From positions 52,939-116,938 of the forward strand of contig NZ_QLIX01000016.1 of assembly GCF_003258945.1 (NCBI RefSeq): a DNA stretch of 64,000 nt, read 5' to 3'. The notes beneath the pieces are model-generated. The model was not told the DNA's origin. It did not search any database and worked only from the letters and a program-made list of their open reading frames with translations. Every line of letters begins with the position of its first letter. The stretch's first letter is position 1. This document shows, one piece after another, positions 16,082 to 24,718 of the stretch. Both the position numbers and the translations under genes were made by a program. Source of the stretch: Roseicella frigidaeris (GTDB taxonomy: Bacteria > Pseudomonadota > Alphaproteobacteria > Acetobacterales > Acetobacteraceae).

Positions 16082-17704
16082 TCAGCCCAGGCTGATCGGC
16101 GTGAGGTCCTGGAACCAGCTCTGGGCCTGGACGAAGCCCCGGACCTTCCTGCTCATGGCGCGCGGGTTCAGGTCATGGGCGATGAAGAGGAACAGGGCAT
16201 CCTCCACCACCTTGCCGTGCAGCTCCGCCACCAGGGCGTCCTGGGCGGCGGGATCGAAGGTCTCGTTGAGCCGGTCGATGATGGCGTCGTAGGCCGGGTC
16301 GCTGAAATAGCCCCAATTGTTGGCGACGGGCGGGGCGAGGTCGGTCTTCAGGAAGCGCACGAAGCCGGAATAGGGATCGGCCGCGCCGTAGGAGACGTTG
16401 AGCGCCGTGACCCCGCGGTTGGAGGGGGCCTTCGCCCCGTCCCGCCAGATGCCGAGCAGGGCGTTCCACTCGATGACCTCGAAGGCGATGTCGATGCCGA
16501 TCTCCTTCAGGTTCTGCTGCACGGCTTCGTTCATGGGCAGCGGCTGCATCTGGCCGGAGCCGGAGGGGGAGATGGCGACCTTGGTGCGGAGCGGGTTGCG
16601 CGGCGAGAAGCCTGCCTCCGCCAGCAGCTTGCGCGCCTCGTCCGGCGCGTAGCGGGGGCGGAAGCGTGGGGCGCCGTACCAGGGATGCCCCTCGACGACC
16701 AGGCCGAGCCCCGGCTTCATCAACCCGCCCAGCATCTGGGCCATGCCGTCGCGGTCGATCGCCAGGTTCGCCGCGCGCCGCACCCGGACGTCCCGCCAGG
16801 GGGAGCCCTCGACCATCGAGAAATGATAGGTCCAGTTGTGCGGATACTGGTTGGTGACGACCTGGAAGCCCGCCTGCCGCAGCGCCGGGCAGGCATCGGG
16901 CGGCGGCGCCTCGATGAAGTCCACCTGGCCGCTGCGCAGCGCGGCGACCCGCGTGTTCGCCTCGGGCAGCGGCAGCAGCAGCACCTTGTCGAGCTTCGGG
17001 ATGCGCGCCGCATCCCAGTAATCCGGGTTGCGCGCCAGCACGGCGCGCTCGCGCACCGCGAAGCTCTCCAGCTTCCAGGGCCCGCTGCCGATCGCCTTCT
17101 CCAGGAAGCTGTCCCAGCTCCGGCCGGCCGCCTCCCAGGCCCCGCGATGCGTGATCCCGATATAGGTGATGCCATAGGGGATCAGGCTGTCGGGCCGCGT
17201 CGTCTCCAGGATGAAGGTGTGCGGCCCCTCGGCCCGCCAGGCGGCCAGCGTCGGCAGGCGGATGCGCGCCTGGGCGCTGGCGCGCGGGTCGAAATGCGGC
17301 GCCCCCGTCAGGAAGGCGCGGTCGAAGGAGAAGGCGACGTCCTCGGCCGTCATCACCTTGCCGTCGTGGAAGCGCACGCCCTCCCGCAGCGTGAAGATCC
17401 AGCGCCGGGTATTGGCCGGATCGATCCGCCAGGCCGTGGCGAGGCAGGGCCGCAGCCCGGCGGGCTGGTCGGTTTTCGACAGGTCCCAGGTGACGAGCTG
17501 GTCGTAGAGCGTGATGCCCATGAAGCGGTGGCCTTCGCCGCCCTGGTCCGGCACGCCGTTCGACATCGGCACGGCCGAGGCGGTCATGCCGACGCGCAGC
17601 AGGCCCGCGCCCTGGGCCTGCGCCAGGTCCCAGGGCAGCGTCGCCGCCAGCAGGCCGCCACCCGCGCCGCGCAACAGGCCGCGGCGTTCGATGCTGCTTC
17701 GCAT
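16082..17704 (-). CDS. ABC transporter substrate-binding protein, peptide/nickel (DppA) type
   Basis: This is an extracellular SBP_bac_5 family binding protein of about 540 residues. Its start MRSSIERRGLLRGAGGGLLA has a twin-Arg-like signal followed by AQAQ. The family signature lies in LATAWRIDPANTRRWIFTLREGVRFHDGK and VMTAEDVAFSFDR. The length is normal. ATG 17704 is preferred to the longer frame because the signal starts there. Oligopeptide-permease proteins of this group can carry di- and oligopeptides, opines, sugars or glutathione. There is no permease or ATPase nearby. The downstream intergenic region leads to the divergent Fur site of the siderophore receptor. Confidence 0.88.
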   Translation of the reverse strand: MRSSIERRGLLRGAGGGLLAATLPWDLAQAQGAGLLRVGMTASAVPMSNGVPDQGGEGHRFMGITLYDQLVTWDLSKTDQPAGLRPCLATAWRIDPANTRRWIFTLREGVRFHDGKVMTAEDVAFSFDRAFLTGAPHFDPRASAQARIRLPTLAAWRAEGPHTFILETTRPDSLIPYGITYIGITHRGAWEAAGRSWDSFLEKAIGSGPWKLESFAVRERAVLARNPDYWDAARIPKLDKVLLLPLPEANTRVAALRSGQVDFIEAPPPDACPALRQAGFQVVTNQYPHNWTYHFSMVEGSPWRDVRVRRAANLAIDRDGMAQMLGGLMKPGLGLVVEGHPWYGAPRFRPRYAPDEARKLLAEAGFSPRNPLRTKVAISPSGSGQMQPLPMNEAVQQNLKEIGIDIAFEVIEWNALLGIWRDGAKAPSNRGVTALNVSYGAADPYSGFVRFLKTDLAPPVANNWGYFSDPAYDAIIDRLNETFDPAAQDALVAELHGKVVEDALFLFIAHDLNPRAMSRKVRGFVQAQSWFQDLTPISLG

Positions 17705-18024
17705 GGTCCTCTGTCCCCTTGCCTGCATGGGGAAGGGATCAAGCAAGGCGCGCGCCGCCACCCGCCCGGCGGCGGCCGATCAGCCCGGGGCGGCGCCGCG
17801 CCGGGCGACGGCCTCCCGCCTGTCGCGGAGCGGCCCCGGCCTCCGGCCTCGCCCGGCCGGCCAACTGCCCGCAACCCTGGCAGCGGCACCGCCTAGCCGG
17901 CCCATCTGCCTCCGCCGGCGGCAGGTCTGCCCTCGACGGCCGCGGAGGGCGGAGGGCCGAAGGGCCTCGGCCGGTCCCGCCGCGAGGCGGCGCGCCGCGG
18001 CGAGCGGCGGATGGCGCAAGGCGG
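17705..18024. other. 320-base gene-free stretch, very GC-rich
   Basis: The stretch lies between the binding-protein start and the amidase stop. It contains only Arg/Pro/Gly-rich noise frames on both strands and no clear hairpin or operator. The promoter of the binding protein is expected near 17710-17780 but cannot be pinned down. Confidence 0.5.
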
Positions 18025-19425
18025 TCATCCCCAGGCCTCCGGCGGGCGGCGGGTGTGCCATTCGGTCGCCTGCTCGAAGGCATGGGCGATGCGCAGCACC
18101 GTCGCCTCGTCGAAGGCGCGCCCGGCGATCTGCACGGAGAGCGGCAGGCCCTGGGCGCCGAAGCCGGCGGGCAGGCAGATCGCCGGATGGCCGGTGCAGT
18201 TGAAGGGCGCGGTCAGCGGCTGCTGCCGGCGCCAGGGTCCCTCATCCACCTGGGCCAGGGCCGGCGCCTCGCCGGCGGCGGGGGCGCAGAGGATCGCGTC
18301 GCAGCGCGCCAGCACCGCATCCACCTCCTGCGTCAGCATCCGCCGCAACCGCTGCGCCTGGACGTAGTGCGGCCCGGTGACGAAGGCGCCGAGCTGGATG
18401 CGCTCCCGCGTCACCCGGCCATAGAGCTCCGGGGTGCGGCGCAGGTGGTCCTGGTGGATGGCGAAGCTCTCGGCATGGATGATGGTCCAGGTCGCCGCCT
18501 CGAAGCGGCGCATGGACGGCAGCGCGATCTCCACCACCCGGGCGCCGAGGCCGCGCAGCACCCGCACGGCCTCCGCCATCGCCGCCTGCTGGTCCGGGCT
18601 CAGCCCGGCTGCCTCGTCGAAGGCGCGGGCCCAGCCGATGGTCAGGCCCTGCACGCCGGCCCGCAACCCGGCGAGGTAATCCCCGGCCGGCCTGTCGGCG
18701 CTGCCGGGGTCGAGCGGGTCGTGCACCGCCAGGACCTGCATCGCCATGGCGCAGTCCTCCACCGTCCGGGTGAGCGGGCCGGTATGGTCCATGCCGAAGG
18801 AGAGCGGGACGACGCCGCGGCGGCTGACGCGGCCATAGCTCGGCTTCAGCCCGACGATGCCCTGGAAGGCGGCCGGCAGGCGGATGGAGCCGCCGGTGTC
18901 GGAGCCCATGGCCATCGCCACCATGCCGGAGGCAACGGCGGTTCCCGAGCCGGAGGAGGAGCCGCCGGCGAAATGCGCCGGGTTCCAGACATTCTTGGCC
19001 GCCGGCCAGGCGAGCGGGTCGGTCGGGCCGCCGCGGGCGAATTCGTGCGTGGCGAGCTTGCCGAGCAGCACCATGCCCGCGGCCTCCAGCAGCGCCGTGG
19101 TCGCGGCATCCGTCTGCGCCAGGTTGTCCGCGCCGAGGACGCGCGAATGCGCCGTGGTCGGCAGGCCGGCCGCGTCGTAGATGTCCTTCAGCGCATAGGG
19201 GATGCCGTGCAGCGGCCCGCGCCGGCGGCCGGCGCGGATCTCCGTCTCGGCCGCGGCGGCGCTGGCCCGCGCCCGATCCGCCGCAAGGGTGATGAAGGCG
19301 TTCAGGGAGGGCTCCAGCGCCGCGATCCGCGCCAGGGCCTGCTCGGTCAGCGCGACGGGCGAGAGGCTGCCCTCTGCGATGGCGGCGGCGGCCTCGGCGA
19401 GGCTCGGAACCGGCGCGGGGATCAC
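18025..19425 (-). CDS. AtzE-like amidase (amidase signature family)
   Basis: This is a cytosolic amidase-signature hydrolase of 466 residues. The Ser-cisSer-Lys triad is visible: Lys80 in PYALKD, cis-Ser in GGSSSGSG (about 156-157) and nucleophile Ser180 in GSDTGGSIRLPAAFQG. It starts at GTG 19425, overlapping the stop of the small upstream AtzG-like gene (GTGA). That pairing is typical of 1-carboxybiuret hydrolase (AtzE with AtzG), which hydrolyses carboxybiuret in cyanuric acid breakdown. The wider AtzE family includes other carbamoyl/amide hydrolases. No cyanuric acid hydrolase or allophanate hydrolase is present here, so the true substrate is open. Confidence 0.85.
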   Translation of the reverse strand: MIPAPVPSLAEAAAAIAEGSLSPVALTEQALARIAALEPSLNAFITLAADRARASAAAAETEIRAGRRRGPLHGIPYALKDIYDAAGLPTTAHSRVLGADNLAQTDAATTALLEAAGMVLLGKLATHEFARGGPTDPLAWPAAKNVWNPAHFAGGSSSGSGTAVASGMVAMAMGSDTGGSIRLPAAFQGIVGLKPSYGRVSRRGVVPLSFGMDHTGPLTRTVEDCAMAMQVLAVHDPLDPGSADRPAGDYLAGLRAGVQGLTIGWARAFDEAAGLSPDQQAAMAEAVRVLRGLGARVVEIALPSMRRFEAATWTIIHAESFAIHQDHLRRTPELYGRVTRERIQLGAFVTGPHYVQAQRLRRMLTQEVDAVLARCDAILCAPAAGEAPALAQVDEGPWRRQQPLTAPFNCTGHPAICLPAGFGAQGLPLSVQIAGRAFDEATVLRIAHAFEQATEWHTRRPPEAWG

Positions 19426-19610
19426 GCCGCACCCCCGAACCGCGGCGCCGCGGCGGGCTCCTCGGCCATCGGCATCGGCTCGTCCAGCACCGCGACCAGG
19501 GCCAGCCAGTGCCGATAGGCATCCAGCATCACGGGGATGCGGTCGGGGGGGATGGCGATGCCGGCGATGCGCAGCAGCGCCTGGAAATCGGCGGCGTCCG
19601 TGTCGTTCAT
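19422..19610 (-). CDS. AtzG-like small subunit (DUF4089)
   Basis: This 62-residue helical protein starts MNDTDAADFQALLRIAGIAIPP and contains PVMLDAYRHWLALVAVLDE, matching the DUF4089/AtzG pattern. In AtzEG from Pseudomonas a protein of this type is a tight, required partner of the amidase. It has a GGAG ribosome site and its stop overlaps the amidase GTG start, so stoichiometric production is expected. Its C-terminus is Ala/Pro-rich. Confidence 0.8.
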   Translation of the reverse strand: MNDTDAADFQALLRIAGIAIPPDRIPVMLDAYRHWLALVAVLDEPMPMAEEPAAAPRFGGAA

Positions 19611-20014
19611 GGTGATCTCCGTTCAGGTCGGGCGGGAATGGAGACGGGGCAGCGCCGCTCCATGGCCCGGAAGGGCCGCGCGACCATCGATCGAGGCCAG
19701 GGCCGGTGGGCGGCGGCCGCATGGGAGGCCGGGCTGCGCCGGGCGCACGACCCGCCATCGCCGCGGCCCCACCGTGTCGGACAGCCGCGACAAACCGGTC
19801 CGCAGCAATGGCCGCAGCGTGGCCGCGCCCGGCCACGAACTCTCCTGCGTCCGGCGCATCCATGCTCCCGCGGCCCGAGGCCCTGGAATGATGCGCTGGC
19901 GTGCTCCCGAAGGCGGATTTTGACAGGAGACTGCAAAAGCGGCGTCTGGTCGTCAACCTGCCGTCCGGGTGACGCGCCGCGCAGGCCCCCGCCGCCCCAG
20001 GGGCATTCCTTGAA
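19611..20014. other. 404-base intergenic region upstream of atzG-like gene
   Basis: No convincing gene is present. Sequence is GC-rich and the frames are Arg/Pro-rich. It must contain the promoter of the amidase operon (minus strand) and the 3' end of the hypothetical secreted protein's transcript. I see no distinctive operator. Confidence 0.5.
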
Positions 20015-20587
20015 TCAGGGCCATTCCCTGAAGGAGAGCGACATCGTCGTCACGGCCCGGTCGAAGCAGGGGAGCATGTCGCGCGGGAATTCCACGAGCA
20101 GGGTCGAGGTCGCCTGACGATCGCGCGCCAGGAAGGTGCGCTGGTAAAAGATGCGGCCCGCGACATAGCCCGACAGGACGAACCAGTTGTCCCGCCGCCG
20201 CTGGTAGGTGATTTCGCCGCGGCTGTTGACCAGGATGTCCTGCCGGGCTTCGGCCAGCAGATCCAGGATCGATTGATCGGCGCGTTGGCGCAGGCTCGTC
20301 ACGACGGCGGTCGCGCGGCGATCCGCCGTCCAGAACCTGACGCTGTCCCCGTTCGGGGTGACGCTGCCGGGATCGAGCACGAAGCCGGGGTGGCGCATCA
20401 GGCTGACGCCCCACCGGGTGTTGCGGTAGGGCTGGGTCTCCCTGCCCTGGACCGGGCAATCCGTCGGCCTCTGCGCGCGTGCCGGATCGGCGATGGACAG
20501 CCACAGGCCCAGCGCAACGGCGCCCAGCTGCAGCAGGCCCGTCCTGCCTGGGTCCGGTTTCGCGCAAACCATGAAAAGCATCACCAA
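20015..20587 (-). CDS. Hypothetical secreted protein
   Basis: This protein of about 190 residues is of unknown family. An N-terminal hydrophobic segment (LLQLGAVALGLWLSIADPARAQ) looks like a signal peptide cut after ARA. The mature part has CPVQGRETQPYRNTRWGVSLMRHPGF, a mixed alpha/beta region and a C-terminal segment FPRDMLPCFDRAVTTMSLSF. Two cysteines could form a disulfide in the periplasm. Short secreted proteins with an N-x-R-W-G-V-S/F pattern followed by a single small domain are common in this group, but I cannot name one. Several closely spaced ATGs exist; the most upstream is listed. Confidence 0.6.
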   Translation of the reverse strand: MVMLFMVCAKPDPGRTGLLQLGAVALGLWLSIADPARAQRPTDCPVQGRETQPYRNTRWGVSLMRHPGFVLDPGSVTPNGDSVRFWTADRRATAVVTSLRQRADQSILDLLAEARQDILVNSRGEITYQRRRDNWFVLSGYVAGRIFYQRTFLARDRQATSTLLVEFPRDMLPCFDRAVTTMSLSFREWP

Positions 20588-20732
20588 ACGGGAGGAGGGG
20601 GAGGCCCTGCCCCCAACAACCGCGATGCGGACGGGTTGCAGCCCTCTCGCGCCCTGGACAGATCAAGGGGCGGCGGCCCGGGAGCGTGACTCACGCGATC
20701 AAGCCATGGCCCGGAGCAGGGGCCGCTCAGGT

Positions 20733-20767
20733 GGACTCACCTGATCGGGTGAAGAGGGGCTGAAAAC
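20733..20767 (+). repeat. Dispersed intergenic repeat R3, copy a
   Basis: This 35-bp segment contains the mini-palindromes AGGTGGACTCACCT (partly outside) and CACCTGATCGGGTG. It matches the reverse complement of 46416-46450 except for about four positions near the AGGGGC/ATGCTC part. It lies between genes in both places. Confidence 0.75.
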
Positions 20768-20806
20768 AACAGGCTGGAGCATGGGCCGCGACCGCGGCGG
20801 CAAACG

Positions 20807-20854
20807 CCCTGGAGCATCTCCTGCGAACGTCCGTTCACCTGCAATGCTCCAGGG
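20807..20854. repeat. Inverted repeat with 11-bp perfect arms
   Basis: The arms CCCTGGAGCAT (20807-20817) and ATGCTCCAGGG (20844-20854) are perfect complements around a 26-base loop. There is no following T-run on either strand. It could be a weak terminator or a processed RNA structure. Confidence 0.7.
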
Positions 20855-20877
20855 ATTTGTTCTTACGGGCATCGTCA

Positions 20878-20905
20878 CCTGTCCGGATGAGGTCATCCGG
20901 ACAGG
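20878..20905 (-). terminator. Strong hairpin just after the TTT receptor stop
   Basis: The arms CCTGTCCGGATGA and TCATCCGGACAGG (13 bp, perfect) flank a 2-base centre. It begins 8 bases beyond the stop codon of the minus-strand gene. No U-tract follows, so it may stabilise the 3' end rather than terminate by itself. Confidence 0.6.
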
Positions 20906-20912
20906 ATTCGCT

Positions 20913-21893
20913 CTAATCGATCGACAGCTTCAGCCGCGTCACCATCCGCTTCTCGTAGACGGCCCGCTCGCGGGCGAAGGCGGTGTAGTCGGCGGGGCCG
21001 AGATACTCGTCCGGCATGTCGTTCGCTGCCATGAACTCCTGCACCCGCGGATGGCTCTGGGTCTTGCGGAAGATCTGGTGCAGCGCCTCGGTGAGCTCCG
21101 GGTCCATGCCCTTCGGCCCGGCGATGCCATAGGGCGAGGTCACCACCATGCCGTAGCCGAGCTCGGTCAGCGTCGGCACCTCGGGGAAGCTGCGCAGCCG
21201 GTCCTTGGTCCAGACCGCGAGCAGGCGGAGCTGCTTCGCCTCCACCACCGGCGCCCAGGAGTTGGAATTGGCGATGCAGTCGAGCTGCCGCGCCAGCGTC
21301 GCGGTGATGTTCTCCGAGGTGCCGCGATAGGGCACGTGCACCATCTGCACCCCCTCCTTCTCGCACAGCTCCTCCATGGCGAGGTGGTTGGAGGTGGCGA
21401 TGCCGGAGGTGCCGTAGGTGAGCTCGCCCGGCCGCCGGCGCGCCTCGGCGAAGAGGTCGGCGAGGCTGGTCCAGCCCGAGGCCGGGTGCACCACATGGCC
21501 GAAGACGAAGCCGGTCTGCTGCATCACGTAGGTGAAGTCGTCCACCGGGTCCCAGGTCGGCCGCTGGGTGAGGAAGGGGTGGCGGATCACCGAGAGATGG
21601 TGGTGCGCCAGCGTGTAGCCATCCGGCTTCGCCTGGGTCAGCAGGTATTGCGCCGCCAGCGTGCCGCGGGCGCCGGGCCGGTTCTCGATCACCAGCGTCT
21701 GGCCGGTGTCCTGCTGGAACAGCTCCGCCTGCAGGCGGATGAAGCCGTCGAGATTGCCGCCCGGGGCCCAGGGGATGAGGAAGCGGACGGGGCGGTTGGG
21801 GAAGCGCCCCTGGCCGAGCGCCGGGGCGGCGAGCGCCATGGCGCCGAGCGCGGTCCCGAGCGCCGTGCGGCGGGTGATGGGTGATGCGGACAC
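20913..21893 (-). CDS. TTT (Bug family) substrate-binding protein
   Basis: This is a periplasmic receptor of the tripartite tricarboxylate transporter type (TctC/Bug, about 326 residues). The signal VSASPITRRTALGTALGAM is followed by the mature start FPNRPVRFLIPWAPGGNLDG, the typical strand-loop that binds a carboxylate, then QTLVIENRPGARGTLAAQYL. GTG 21893 is used because GGGAGGAACCAG precedes it and a Tat-like signal begins there. The TctA/TctB membrane partners are absent, as for most members of this expanded family. Substrates of Bug proteins range over carboxylates, amides and aromatic acids. Confidence 0.9.
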   Translation of the reverse strand: MSASPITRRTALGTALGAMALAAPALGQGRFPNRPVRFLIPWAPGGNLDGFIRLQAELFQQDTGQTLVIENRPGARGTLAAQYLLTQAKPDGYTLAHHHLSVIRHPFLTQRPTWDPVDDFTYVMQQTGFVFGHVVHPASGWTSLADLFAEARRRPGELTYGTSGIATSNHLAMEELCEKEGVQMVHVPYRGTSENITATLARQLDCIANSNSWAPVVEAKQLRLLAVWTKDRLRSFPEVPTLTELGYGMVVTSPYGIAGPKGMDPELTEALHQIFRKTQSHPRVQEFMAANDMPDEYLGPADYTAFARERAVYEKRMVTRLKLSID

Positions 21894-22074
21894 CTGGTTC
21901 CTCCCGGACAAGATGGCGCCGCGGCAGCCCGGCCTGGCCCGGATGCACGTCTTGGTCTTGGCGCCGGGAGGCAGCATAGCACGGATGCCGGCGATGGCCT
22001 GCCGCGCCGGCCCCGCCACGGGCCGGAGCAGGTCGCGGTGGGGCGCGAAGGCCATCCGCCCCAGGGCGCGCGGC

Positions 22075-22905
22075 TCAGGCGCCGATGACGGCGGTCGGCA
22101 CCCCGAGGGCGGGCTCGCGCAGGGTGAAGATCCGCGTGCCGGGCTTGCGCCCCGGCCGCAGCGGCGAGACGGCGAGCCCGGCGGCGGCGAGCCGGGCATG
22201 CTCGGCCGCCACCTCCGGCACCCGCCAGGTGAGGCCCCAGGCGGTGTCGGGCGCGGCGGTGACGCCCTCCGCCAGGGCGTGCGAGACCTCGAGCACCGTG
22301 TCGCCGCAGCGGAAGAAGAGCAGCCGCGTGCCCCAGGCGGGGTTGCTGCGGTCGAGCCGCAGCTCGAGGCCGAGCCGGCCGGCGAGCAGGGCGAGCGTGC
22401 GCTCCGGATCGCCGCTGCGGATCACCAGATGGTCCAGCCGCACCGGGCCTGCCGGCGGATCGGGGTCCGGCTCGGTCAGCAGCAGGTGCAGGCCACGGGC
22501 CGCCGCCGGGTCGAGCGGCACGGCCGGGCGCCCCAGCCAGGGCCGGGCCGGGCCCGCGGCGGGCAGGCCGCGCCGCTCCAGCAGCCGGAGCGCCGCCCCG
22601 GTCTCGGCCACCGCGAAGCCGAGGCCGCCGAGCGCGCCGTGCGGTCCCGCCCCCTGGCCGGGCGCGGGCGGGGCGAGGTGCCGGGCGAAGGCGGCCGCCT
22701 CGCCCGCCGCAATCCCTTGCGGCGCGGCGAGGACGAGGCGCGTGTTGGCGAGGCGGAAGCTGGCCCGGTCCAGCCCCTCGGCCGTGCCGCGCCCCTCGCA
22801 GGGGCGCCCGAACAGGGTCGCATAGGCCGCCGCCGCCGGGGCGAGATCGGCGACCGCGAGCACGACCTGATCGAGGCCGAGGATCGGCCCCGTGCCCGTG
22901 CCCAT
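22075..22905 (-). CDS. VOC (glyoxalase-like domain) family protein
   Basis: This protein of about 276 residues looks like a two-module vicinal-oxygen-chelate protein of the Glyoxalase_3 type. The first repeat begins LDQVVLAVADLAPAAAAYATLFG and the second GPVRLDHLVIRSGDPERTLALLAGRLGLELRLD. A Glu in DTVLEVSH and the His in LDHLV are candidate metal ligands. The first repeat has Gln in place of the usual His. The reaction is unknown. ATG 22905 is listed; a GTG at 22944 that overlaps the upstream gene's stop (GTGA) is an attractive alternative and would add 13 residues. Co-transcription with the upstream ABC binding protein is likely. Confidence 0.75.
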   Translation of the reverse strand: MGTGTGPILGLDQVVLAVADLAPAAAAYATLFGRPCEGRGTAEGLDRASFRLANTRLVLAAPQGIAAGEAAAFARHLAPPAPGQGAGPHGALGGLGFAVAETGAALRLLERRGLPAAGPARPWLGRPAVPLDPAAARGLHLLLTEPDPDPPAGPVRLDHLVIRSGDPERTLALLAGRLGLELRLDRSNPAWGTRLLFFRCGDTVLEVSHALAEGVTAAPDTAWGLTWRVPEVAAEHARLAAAGLAVSPLRPGRKPGTRIFTLREPALGVPTAVIGA

Positions 22906-22940
22906 GCCCGTGCCGGCGGAGGATCCGGCGGCGGCCCGGC

Positions 22941-24179
22941 TCACCCCCGGACCAGCGGGCAGCCGCCCTCGCTCAGCGGCCGCATCGCCTGCTCGGCCTC
23001 GATCGTCCCGGCCAGCCGGTAGAGATCCCATTCCGTCTTCACCTCGGCCGGCGGCTTCACCTCGAAGAGATAGACCGGATGGATCTTCCGTCCATCCTCG
23101 CGCACCCGCCCCGGGCCGAAGCAGTCGTCATCGGTCGGCAGCGCCTTCATCCGCGCGATGGTGGCGCGGCCCGAGTCCTTCGCCGCGGCCGGCCCCATGG
23201 CATGCGCGGTCTTCAGGTAGTGCAGCACCGCCGAATAGGCGCCGGCATGGTTGGTGCTGGGATAGAGGCCGGTCGGCATCTGCGGCAGCACGCGGCGGGT
23301 GAAGGCGCGGGTGCGGTCGTTGAGGTCCCAGTAGAAGGGCTCGGTCGTCAGCAGCCCCTGCGCCGCCTCGGCCCCCATGGCGCGGACATCGCCGAGCAGG
23401 CAGAGCAGCCCGACCAGCTTCATCTTGCGGGTCAGGCCGAATTCATGCGCCTGCTTGACGCTGTTCACCGTGTCCGTGCCGGCATTGGCGAGGCCGAGCA
23501 CCTTGGCGCGCGAGGCCTGGGCCTGCAGCAGGAAGGAGGAATAGTCGGTGGTCTGCGGGAAGGGGTAGCGCGTCTGGCCCAGCACCTTGCCGCCCGCCGC
23601 CTCCACCGCCTGCGCGGTGTCGCGCTGCAGGGCATGGCCGAAGGCGTAGTCGGCGGTGAGGAAGAACCAGCTGTCGCCGCCCGCCTTCACCGTGGCGGTG
23701 CCGGCGCCATGCGCCAGCATCCAGGTGTCGTAGGTCCAGTGCACATGGTTCGGGCTGCAGCGCGCGCCGTGCAGATCGGCCGTGGCCGGGCCGGTGGCGA
23801 GGAAGACCTTGTCCTTCTCCCGCGCCAGGTCGGCGACGGCCAGCGCGATGGCCGAGTTGTTCACCTCGAGGATCGCGTCCACCCCCTCGCGGTCGTACCA
23901 CTGGCGGGCGATGCCGGCGCCGATATCGGCCTTGTGCTGGTGGTCGGCGTGCAGGATCTCGACCTGCAGCGGCGTGCCGGCCGCGGCGAGATCGGCCACC
24001 GCCTGGCGCACGCAGGCGAGGGTGCCGAGGCCCGAGAGATCGCGATAGGGGCCGGAGAGGTCGCCGAGGATGCCGAGGCGCAGCGCCGGCGCGCCCTGGG
24101 CCGCGGCCCGGCCGCGCCAGGCGCCGGCCAGGCTCAGCGCCGGCCCCATCGCCAAGACGGCGCGTCGTGTCCCCTGCAT
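22941..24179 (-). CDS. ABC transporter substrate-binding protein, branched-chain type
   Basis: This periplasmic type I binding protein has 412 residues. It has a signal RRAVLAMGPALSLAGAWRGRAAAQ and the N-terminal strand LRLGILGDLSGPYRDLSGLG. It continues with AILEVNNSAIALAVADLARE and WMLAHGAGTATVK, a subgroup often linked to aromatic or urea/amide uptake in this kind of bacterium. No permease genes adjoin it. It overlaps or closely precedes the VOC gene. The upstream 290 bases to the divergent Flp pilin include an AT-rich patch at about 24370-24395 suitable for divergent promoters. Confidence 0.88.
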   Translation of the reverse strand: MQGTRRAVLAMGPALSLAGAWRGRAAAQGAPALRLGILGDLSGPYRDLSGLGTLACVRQAVADLAAAGTPLQVEILHADHQHKADIGAGIARQWYDREGVDAILEVNNSAIALAVADLAREKDKVFLATGPATADLHGARCSPNHVHWTYDTWMLAHGAGTATVKAGGDSWFFLTADYAFGHALQRDTAQAVEAAGGKVLGQTRYPFPQTTDYSSFLLQAQASRAKVLGLANAGTDTVNSVKQAHEFGLTRKMKLVGLLCLLGDVRAMGAEAAQGLLTTEPFYWDLNDRTRAFTRRVLPQMPTGLYPSTNHAGAYSAVLHYLKTAHAMGPAAAKDSGRATIARMKALPTDDDCFGPGRVREDGRKIHPVYLFEVKPPAEVKTEWDLYRLAGTIEAEQAMRPLSEGGCPLVRG

Positions 24180-24468
24180 GCCCGGACTCCCTTTCCCCCG
24201 GCGGCCCGCAGGCCGCGATTCGCGGGCGGCAGCCTCGCCCCGGCCGGCCCTCCAGGCAATGGGGGGAATGCCCGATGGCGATATGATCCGATATCGAGAC
24301 AAAGACGGAAATCGAGAGACCTGCCCGCGGGGGCGGCGCGGCGGGGCGCGGCGCATTTGCCGAGAACCATCTCATTTATATTGCATAATCGTCATGATGC
24401 CGTTATGGTTCGAACCGCAAGCCGGGCCGCAGGCCCTCGCCGCTGATCCCGGGACAGATGGATGCGCC

Positions 24469-24639
24469 ATGGTCCACCGCCTCTTCGCCGCCGCCCGTAG
24501 CCTGACCAGCCGTGAGGCGGTGGCCGCCACCGAATACGCCGTGCTCGCCACCGGCATCGTCATCGCCATCCTGGCCGCGTTGAACGCCTTCGGCGGCGGC
24601 CTGCACGGCCTTCTCCGCGGCCTCTCCCGCCTGGGCTGA
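24469..24639 (+). CDS. Flp-family type IVb pilin
   Basis: This is a 56-residue pilin precursor. The N-terminal leader MVHRLFAAARSLTSREA is followed by the processing and hydrophobic segment VAATEYAVLATGIVIAILAAL. This has the conserved Glu-Tyr pair of the Flp/Fap class (Glu5 of the mature form). Flp pilins assemble into adhesive Tad pili and are processed by TadV/CpaA peptidase. No tad genes lie nearby, so it is a detached copy. The start ATG is internal to a longer noise frame and was set by the family pattern. Confidence 0.8.
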   Translation: MVHRLFAAARSLTSREAVAATEYAVLATGIVIAILAALNAFGGGLHGLLRGLSRLG

Positions 24640-24718
24640 TCCGGGCGCCCGGCCCGATCCGGGGTCGTGGCGCGCCGCCGGGCGCCCTATGCTGCGCCGC
24701 CGCGGTGGGGAGACGGAG

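Larger units (their letters stand above)
20588..20912. other. Intergenic region rich in hairpins and a dispersed repeat
   Basis: This 325-base region between the secreted protein start and the TTT receptor stop holds no gene. It contains repeat R3 copy a (20733-20767), a long-loop inverted repeat (20807-20854) and a nearly perfect palindrome (20878-20905). Confidence 0.7.

Noticed and set aside
15944..17896. 650-codon plus-strand ORF opposite a binding protein
   Set aside because: Shadow of the minus-strand SBP_bac_5 gene.
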